DNA of 64,000 nt, taken from contig OY747702.1 in NCBI GenBank assembly GCA_963556495.2, positions 42,761,180 to 42,825,179 of the forward strand, written 5' to 3'. The translations under genes were made by a program, and so were the position numbers. Under the pieces are notes generated by a model. It did no database searches. It saw only the letters and a program-made list of their open reading frames with translations, and was not told the DNA's origin. This stretch comes from Valencia hispanica (Eukaryota > Chordata > Actinopteri > Cyprinodontiformes > Valenciidae). This document shows, piece after piece, positions 57,430-64,000 of the stretch. The first letter of the stretch is position 1. The number at the start of each line of letters is the position of its first letter.

Positions 57430-59614
57430 AATACTGACCTGAAGGAGGGTACTTGTGTAATTGTTTACTTCACCTTCTATTTAATTTTCTTATTTACTTT
57501 GTAAAATATGTTTTCATGCTGATTTTAAATAGCTTTTTGCCAATTTTTGTCTAAAAGACAAAATATAATTATTTATTAAACATGATATATTTTCTAAAAG
57601 AAATTAAAAGGAGAAAACAGGATGGAATACTTTTAATAGATGTTGAATATGGCAAGAAAGGAGATCACACAACAGCTTAGCAAAATATATCTCCACTGCC
57701 TACATTTCTGAGTTTTATTAGCCTTCTGTAATAGGTTATTAAACATTTTCTAAGTGTAGACATGACATAAGAATTTGCCATCTTTATTTCTCGCTGCGAG
57801 TTTGTAGTCCAAATTTAGGTATGCCGAAAGTCTTCATCGTCTTCATTTCCCTCTCGCTCAGGGTCAGACTGTGGCTTGAACATGTACGACTGGATGGACA
57901 ACTCTTCCGACATTTAAAAAAAAATTTTACAAATAAAAAGTTTCTGCAGTGCTAGGATTCCAGTTCTCTACTAAACTACAAAAATGGCTGAATGGGGTGG
58001 AGTGGAAGGTTCAGCAACTGGGAGGGGGGCGTGGCATGCAGCACGTCCTACACATTTAAAGGGACCGCACCAGAACGAGTCATTCTGCAGGGGTAGAAGA
58101 GGAGCCTATAGAACTACTATAATAAAAAATTCCGAACTAATAACTGTAGTTCCACTATATATAGACCACAACTAAATGATTTAGATGTAAAAAGGAAGAA
58201 TTTAAAAGCATATGTCCACTTTAAAGCATTTTGCACACTGCTCTGTATTGCCTATCTGGCGTCATCCTACAAAAAAAATCTAACATGTCGTTTCATGAAA
58301 GTTTCATACAATGATGCAATGAGAATCCTGTTTAAAATACACCGAGGAGAAAGTACTAGTTAGATGTTTGTAACTTCAGGCTTTTGCATGTTCAACAAAA
58401 TTAATGTTCAATTCCATAGAACATGCATCTTGTTTGAAGATTTCTTAGTTAATGTGATTTAGCTAATAGATCAAATTCAGTGGCATCACAAATGCAGCAC
58501 AAAAATGTAGTTTAAACCTTAAACTCACAACATTTACACAAAATCGACTTATCAAAAAGAAATCACATTTAGTTCACAATAATAATGCATAAAAGTACAA
58601 TTTTCCATTAATATTCTATAAGTATGGTTAATGTCTGTCTAAACTTTCATGTTAATACTTTAGATTAGCCAATAGTCTTGGAATCTGAGGAAAATAAACA
58701 AAATAAAACTCTGTTTAAAAGTAATAGAACTGTATGTGAACTTATTGTTGTAAAGTTGTATGAAGTCAAGAAAACAGCTGAATCCTGGTGTCTCGCCTCA
58801 CGACTCTCGACAGAGTGCCCTAAGGGGAAATTAAAGCGAATAAAATCTGCTTTAACAATAATGCTATTAAACCCACTCAAATATAACAACGAATGTTTAA
58901 TAAGTTGAAGCAGGTAAATATGCAACATTTTCAGACGTCCACTGCAATGTTCTAGTGCACTTGGCAAATTAAAACACCACAATACAACATGTTTCTGTGA
59001 GAAAAAACTCAGTCTGACAACTCTGTGAACTGAAGTCACTTGTTGTACTCTGCCTACATATGAACAGCAAATAATACTAACACAGTATGGCTCTTTCTAT
59101 CCCTTTTTACCAGGATGCCCTTTTGACACTGTCAGCAACATTAGTATAGAAGTGACATTTCACATTCGACTTTTGTTTAAAACAGGATATGATGTCAGTC
59201 AGCAAAATCCTTCCAAGTTGCATCATGATGTTGCTGCAAAAATATTAAAATGTGCTTCAGCAGTTGTCCTTCATGCTAATACAATATTATTTCTAAAGTC
59301 TTTTTTAATCTTTTTTTCTATTTTTCAATGTGTTTGTTTCATAAAAAAATCAAATGCAGTATTTATAGAAGAGATTGTGTTTCTTATAAAAATCTAAAGA
59401 TGTTTGAGTTAACAGAGTTTCTGGTTAGAGACTCTAAGAGAGGTTAGAGAATCTAACTCCTTTTTTGTTTTGTAGCACGCCTCTGTTTCAGTCACCTGAC
59501 AACCCATGTTAAAGGAAACCTAAGTATGTGTTTAGTTTTTCCTATACTTTTAAATAGTGTTCCAAGGTTTGGCCAGTAATGTACCTTTGACATGTTTTGT
59601 TTTGAATAACCACC
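57430..59614. other. Spacer; holds a small minus-strand exon and a terminal-repeat-like motif
   Basis: Apart from 57815-57913 and the motif GCATATGTCCACTTTAA at 58208-58224, I see no feature. The stretch 57960-58150 contains CpG-rich 5'-leader-like DNA. Confidence 0.4.
57815..57913 (-). other. Possible first exon of a P2X7-C-like transposon protein
   Basis: From ATG at 57913 the minus strand reads MSEELSIQSYMFKPQSDPER then EGNEDDEDFRHT and a stop. The pattern acidic start, QxYMFxP, acidic stretch recalls the N-termini of fish P2X7-C-like proteins. Only 32 codons and no zinc-binding part follow. It lies about 300 bases from a TTAA-ended motif (58208). Weak call. Confidence 0.3.
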
Positions 59615-60390
59615 AATCAATCAATCAATCAACCTTTATTCATAAAGCACCTTTCATACAAAAAAAAATGCAGCTCAAAGTGCTTTACAGATTTAAATGA
59701 CCCCACATAACCCACATTCTAATCCCTTCCCCACAATTATAAAAACAAAAAGACAGTTATTCTCTTTTCCCAAACCCATTTCCTAAACACACACACACAC
59801 ACGCTGGCACACATCCACACACAGACATCCTCCCAAAACATGTAAGATTATTGGTAGACACTGGGCTGAGTTCAGATGAGTCAGGTACGTAAGGAAAACG
59901 CCATCAGGAGAACCGTCTGCCCCGACAGCAGCAGGTCCACTGCAGCAGCCAGGGCACCGACACAGGGCGCCCAGAGGAGGGAGGGTAGAGACCCTCGCCT
60001 CCACCTGAGCACTACCTGGTGAGCACCCAGGCCACCGCAGACGAACACCGCCCCTGAGGCAGAGGGATCCCACAGAGGAAACACTGGAAGAAGGATTAAT
60101 AAGTAAAAATGTAAAATAACCAGAGCTAAGATAAGTAAAATAATTAGTAATAAATAGAATAGTAAAAACAGTTAACCATATAGTAGCAAAGATATCTAAT
60201 AAAACTCTGTTAAAATATAAGCAAATGAAACATACATAAAGCAATGAAACGCACTATAATAAATAATCAATTAAAAGCTAGGCTAAAAAGGTGAGTGTTG
60301 AGCCTGCTTTTAAAAACATGAACGGTCTCTGCGGCCCTGAGGTCCTCTGGAAGCCTGTTCTAGAGATGAGAGCCAGGGTGTGTATGGCGA
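59615..60390 (-). mobile_element. L2/CR1-group LINE 3' end
   Basis: The reverse complement starts with NRLPEDLRAAETVHVFKSRL and NTHLFS (60270-60365), the C-terminus of a LINE ORF2. It runs through a GC-rich 3'UTR (59880-60080) and ends in AAAGGTGCTTTATGAATAAA and a (GATT)n tail. An (AC)n run lies at 59787-59803. No target duplication found. Confidence 0.7.
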
Positions 60391-61440
60391 TACAGTCCTA
60401 AGAAAAAAACTGGCACAACTACTTAAATATCCAGTTCTTTATTTAGAAATGTTCATCTTTTAAAATAATTGCAGTTGAGCAACAAACATATACGCTGTTT
60501 TTACTCATTAAACACTTTTTTTCTTTTTTAAGAATGGCTTTTCTAGCTGAGAAAAAAGTTAGGACAACCAACCCCCTAATATTTACCAGTCTCTGACATT
60601 CATGAGAGGAATGTTTGCCCCACTCCTCACTCGCAGTTGTAAGATGTTTGAAGGGTTTCTTGTATTAATGTGACATTCACAAACAAATTAAATCTTTTGA
60701 ATAGCTCTTTACTGTGAACGATGAGAACCAAGTGGTCCATTTCTTTTTTTTAAATTAAAGGTCTCATTCACACGTTTTCAATTAATTTCCTGTGGTCTCT
60801 AGCCAAATTATATGCCTTGTGAACTGTTTGATGTGGAAAAAATTCAGGAGGTTGCAGTCTGTCGAAGGAGTAGGTGGGGTGAAACCTCAGGTTCACGAGT
60901 TTATCTCGTTATTATTAACGATATGCAAACATCTGTTATGTATTGGCGCTGTATAAATAAACTGAATTGAATTTAGTCATCGAAGGTGACAAAGAAACTC
61001 AGAAAAAAAAGATTAAATAGAATAAAAATCTATCTGAATGGAGTGAATCATGAAAATGTCCTACTACTTTAACAGAGCAAAGATGTAAAAACCAATAAAT
61101 GTAGTAAATTTTAAATAGGATATTAGCTAATTACTTAATTTGTGAATATCAGATTGGTTATTTAACTTTACAGAAACCTGAGTGCAGCGGAGGATTATGT
61201 TAGTATTAATGAGTCAACTCCTAATTATTTAAATTCCCCTTTTCCTTAAAATACTGTTGGAGGAGTAGAAGAGATGGTGTGTATCTTTTTTGCAACGATG
61301 GCATTGTTCTTAACAAATCTGGCCTTTATAGGCGATTGGTAAGTGCATGACTAACAACTGTCCCATCTGAGCTATGGACCTGTGCAACTCGTCCAGAGTT
61401 ACAATGGACCTCTTTAATGCTACTCTTTAATGCCTCTCCA
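60391..61440 (-). mobile_element. Probable degraded Tc1/mariner element
   Basis: TACAGTCCTAAGAAAAAAAC at 60391 resembles a TA-flanked mariner/Tc1 end. The reverse complement of 61310-61430 reads KRSIVTLDELHRSIAQMG, matching RPMVTLDELQRSTAQVG of the Tc1 element at 47731. The other end was not found and an L2-B tail lies inside. Confidence 0.4.
60935..60973 (+). mobile_element. L2-B LINE 3' tip
   Basis: TGTATTGGCGCTGTATAAAT and AAACTGAATTGAATT match the last bases of the LINE at 50341-51870. Confidence 0.6.
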
Positions 61441-62810
61441 TGTCTGCAGTGAAAGATTCAGAGCATAAGCATTTTCGTTTTACAGTTTAAGACGCAAAAT
61501 CCTCGAAAGTGTACAGTTTTCAACATCTAAGTAATTGTTAAGAAATTAAGAAATTGCATTCTTCTGGTCTGGAGAATATCGATGAAGCATAGTTGTCCCT
61601 TTGATGTAGAACATCAAACAGCCTCTGGGAGGGAAGCAGCACCTGTTACATCACTTGCTGAAGAATTCAGGTAAATTCTTTGTCAGCAATGTCTGTCCAC
61701 AAGGCTGCATTAAAAATCTCTATGGCAACCAACTGCTGTACTGGCAATGAGTTGCAGAAGTCTGCACCATCACCAATATGGCTTTCAGCGTTAGTTGAAA
61801 TCAATTACATTCTTTTCAACCCTTTAATTTTGTAATTGTTTGTAATAATACACGTTCTTCTCGGCTGCAGCCCATCATTTGATTTGCAGTTTCATGTGTG
61901 CCGACCACCTCTAAAACACCACCCAGTACTGATGCAGTGGGACCACCCTGCAAGCGTGACAGTATTATTTAGCTTCTGCAGTTTAAATTTGTCCTCACGA
62001 CAGTAATAATCCCCCTCTGTTGCATTTGTCTAACAACAAAGCCTCGATGGAATTTTTCTTTAATCAGTCAGGAAGAACAAAGAGCTTAACTTTTTTTCTT
62101 TCATAAAAGAAGCATGATGATTACGTATGATGAAATCTGAATCAAGATGAATAACCTCAAAGCATGGACCCAGGAGAGAGCTTTAGTGCCAAAAGCTTTC
62201 TTTCAAAAGAAAAGGCTTTCTCTTTTAAAGCTATTCCAGTTTGCAGCTATTAAATAAGCTTAGGGAGAAGGGTAGCCAGATGGCTGCTTGTCATTCACTC
62301 CGAGTTTCATAGCTTTTAACCCTTCAAACTGAGAAGAAATACATAGGTTGCGTAAAGTTCTGACAGACTAACTCAAAATGCCACTTTGTTCATTGATAAA
62401 GTATTATATCGTGGAAGTAAAAATAATATGGTAAAATAAATCACTTAATCTGAAGGCAAAACATATATATAATTGAATTTTAGAATGAAATAATTTATAC
62501 CACCGTTGTTGGCTGAATATTTATACGGCTCAGACATTAGTGGAATTATTTCTAAATATATCATCACATTCATAATAAATATATAAGCTAAAGCCTCTTA
62601 AAGAGTGTCCTCAAGAGCACCTCCCAGGTGATAGTCTTTTTAAGACGCACGTTTTAACTTTTTAAAAGGAAGAAAGATCTTCTTTAAACAGATTAAAGTT
62701 AACCAGAGTTTGGTTAAGATGATTTTTTATGTAGTTTAATGTATGAGGTATTGTTTAATGCAATAACTCTCTTTAGTGTTTTTTTTTTATTTGCTTATTA
62801 TTCTGAGTTC
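61441..62810. other. Spacer without recognised gene
   Basis: AT-rich DNA with no open frame or recognised repeat end. Confidence 0.4.
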
Positions 62811-62988
62811 CAGGGTTTGTCCCTTAGATCTATGTTTTTTAACCCTGCTCAGCACACCTGATTTCAATTGATAGCTGATGATAAGGCTTTTGCTGAACTC
62901 CAATCCTCTAAAGCAGGTGTGTTAAAGCAGGGAAGTATCCAAAACATGCAGGACAAGGTGCCTTGAGGACCGAGGTTGAGAAACACTG
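62811..62988. mobile_element. hAT-type MITE
   Basis: CAGGGTTTGTCCC at the left and, reversed, CAGTGTTTCTCAACCTCGGT at the right. The inside has two opposed copies of an AGCACACCTGATTTCAAT/AAAGCAGGTGTGTT-type motif and CAAAACATGCAGGACAAGG, a wording common in fish hAT MITEs. The 8-base flanks do not match. Confidence 0.55.
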
Positions 62989-63499
62989 CCTTAGTCCTCA
63001 TGTGTCCGAATGTGCTGTAAAACCTGACAACAGCAACTGCTACATTTGCTATGGAGTATCTGTTTTTTGCTGTGTTTTTTTCTGATATTATGCACACGGA
63101 GACGGAAAATAAAGGGGAAGAAAGAAAGATTAAGAGAAGGGGAAAAAGAAGTTAAGCGGGAGAGGGTGAGTTGAAGATACAATAGAGGATGGGGAACAAA
63201 GAAAACACAAGAAAACATCCCACTCCGCCTCCACACTTGTAGGATGGCAGGGAGGAGGAAAAAAACTACAAATCAAATCAAACATTGCAAAGTGAGAACT
63301 ACACCACCACAACATACAAATAGATAAATACAATAACGGCAACACTGAAAAGCTCATGGTACGGTTATTACAAAATGGCAACCTAAGCCCAAGAATGCAT
63401 CTGTAAACACCTGGGATCCCCACACCTGTGTGCGTGCGTGTGTGTGTGAGGATGCTGGTGCATATTAGGTTTCTCCCTACGAGTGTTTAATAGCTGGTG
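62989..63499. other. Spacer with (GT)n
   Basis: A GT-rich simple repeat lies at 63427-63448. No gene recognised. Confidence 0.4.
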
Positions 63500-64000
63500 T
63501 GAGAAGCCATCGATCCACATCCCAGGAATTGATGCAGCCACGAAGGATTTCGGAGCCATAGACATTCAAAGGACCCCTAGAGCACAGGAGCCCCAGGCAG
63601 ACCAGTGCAGGACTGACCGCACCCGCCAAGAGAGGAGCAGAGGAGAACCCGGGGTAACATCCAGCAGCTACAATGCAGGGGCCCACAGGCTTTGCTGACA
63701 ACCGGCTATGCCAGGATGGATCCAGCCATGGGCCGGAGGCCAGAGGGCGCCCCACCCGCCACCAGGCCACAGGGGTCATGGCCAGCCGATAGTCGACATG
63801 TGCCCCCGCCACCCTGGTTCAATCCCTACATCCCAATGGCCCACCCACCCCATTTTAGGGCACCACACCAATAGTCCCAGTAAACGGATGGCATTCCCAG
63901 GGCAAGACCAGCTGGCACCTGGATACTGAGTTCAACCAGTTCCCGAATTTCAATCAGATGTGGAGGTAGAGGCCGTCTCAGGATCAATGTGGTTCAACAA
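63500..64000. repeat. GC-rich dispersed repeat
   Basis: Proline- and arginine-rich frames in several registers (for example RTPRAQEPQADQCRTDRTRQ), CCCACCC-type low complexity and no domain. It resembles GC-rich 3'UTR blocks of fish LINEs rather than a gene, and it reaches the window end. Confidence 0.35.

Noticed and set aside
63483..63929. Proline/arginine-rich frames as a collagen-like gene
   Set aside because: Open frames in several registers come from GC-rich low-complexity DNA; there is no Gly-x-y periodicity or domain.

Overview
The window looks like nuclear DNA of a ray-finned (probably percomorph) fish. It is AT-rich, carries almost no long open frames, and is packed with transposon families typical of teleosts: CR1/L2-group and Rex1-like LINEs, an I/Nimb-like LINE, a DIRS element, PIF/Harbinger, Tc1/mariner, hAT-like and TTAA-flanked DNA elements, tRNA-headed SINEs and simple repeats. 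I recognise no host gene exon, RNA gene or CRISPR. The species guess is inference; the repeat content is read from the sequence.

Layout. 0-4.9 kb: LINE 3' fragments, then an orphan MADF exon inside what looks like a broken Harbinger-type element. 5.0-9.0 kb: the fullest copy of a LINE family I call L2-A (plus strand), with an ORF1 and a broken endonuclease/reverse transcriptase ORF2. 9-12.8 kb: unannotated spacer. 12.8-13.7 kb: a long inverted repeat enclosing a decayed THAP-domain exon. 14-18.6 kb: SINE/LINE scraps, a TTAA-flanked element and an (ATCT)n array. 18.6-22.2 kb: a second L2-A copy on the minus strand. 22.85-23.8 kb: a solo LTR with a 5-bp target duplication, itself hit by a MITE. 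26.8-29.0 kb: Rex1-like LINE (minus). 29.8-30.7 kb: third L2-A copy. 31.1-33.25 kb: a DIRS-like element (minus) whose reverse transcriptase is missing. 34.5-39.2 kb: a two-gene Harbinger element, apparently inside an older hAT-like element. 42.4-44.75 kb: an I/Nimb-like LINE (minus) with a perfect 11-bp target duplication, again lacking its reverse transcriptase. 45-46 kb: a LINE fragment nested in a V-SINE-like repeat. 47.7-49.1 kb: a Tc1 element with long terminal repeats and an internally deleted transposase. 50.3-51.9 kb: a 5'-truncated LINE (family L2-B). 52.5-53.4 kb: a second TTAA-flanked element with a SINE inside. 56.8-57.4 kb: a Tc1 remnant split by a SINE. 59.6-64 kb: LINE, Tc1 and hAT fragments and a GC-rich dispersed repeat.

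The proteins are those of mobile elements. LINE ORF1 proteins bind RNA; ORF2 nicks DNA (endonuclease) and copies the RNA (reverse transcriptase). Harbinger uses a DDE nuclease plus a separate Myb/SANT DNA-binding protein encoded convergently. DIRS pairs gag, RT/RNase H and a tyrosine recombinase. Nearly all copies carry stops, frameshifts or internal deletions. The most interesting points are: (1) L2-A ORF1 and ORF2 lie in one frame separated by a conserved UGA with no AUG before the endonuclease; (2) two unrelated retroelements have lost exactly the reverse transcriptase while their flanking domains stay joined in frame; (3) the THAP exon sits in a ~0.9 kb element with 115-128 bp inverted arms; (4) the L2-A ORF1 hydrolase-like domain has lost its catalytic residues in both copies that retain it.
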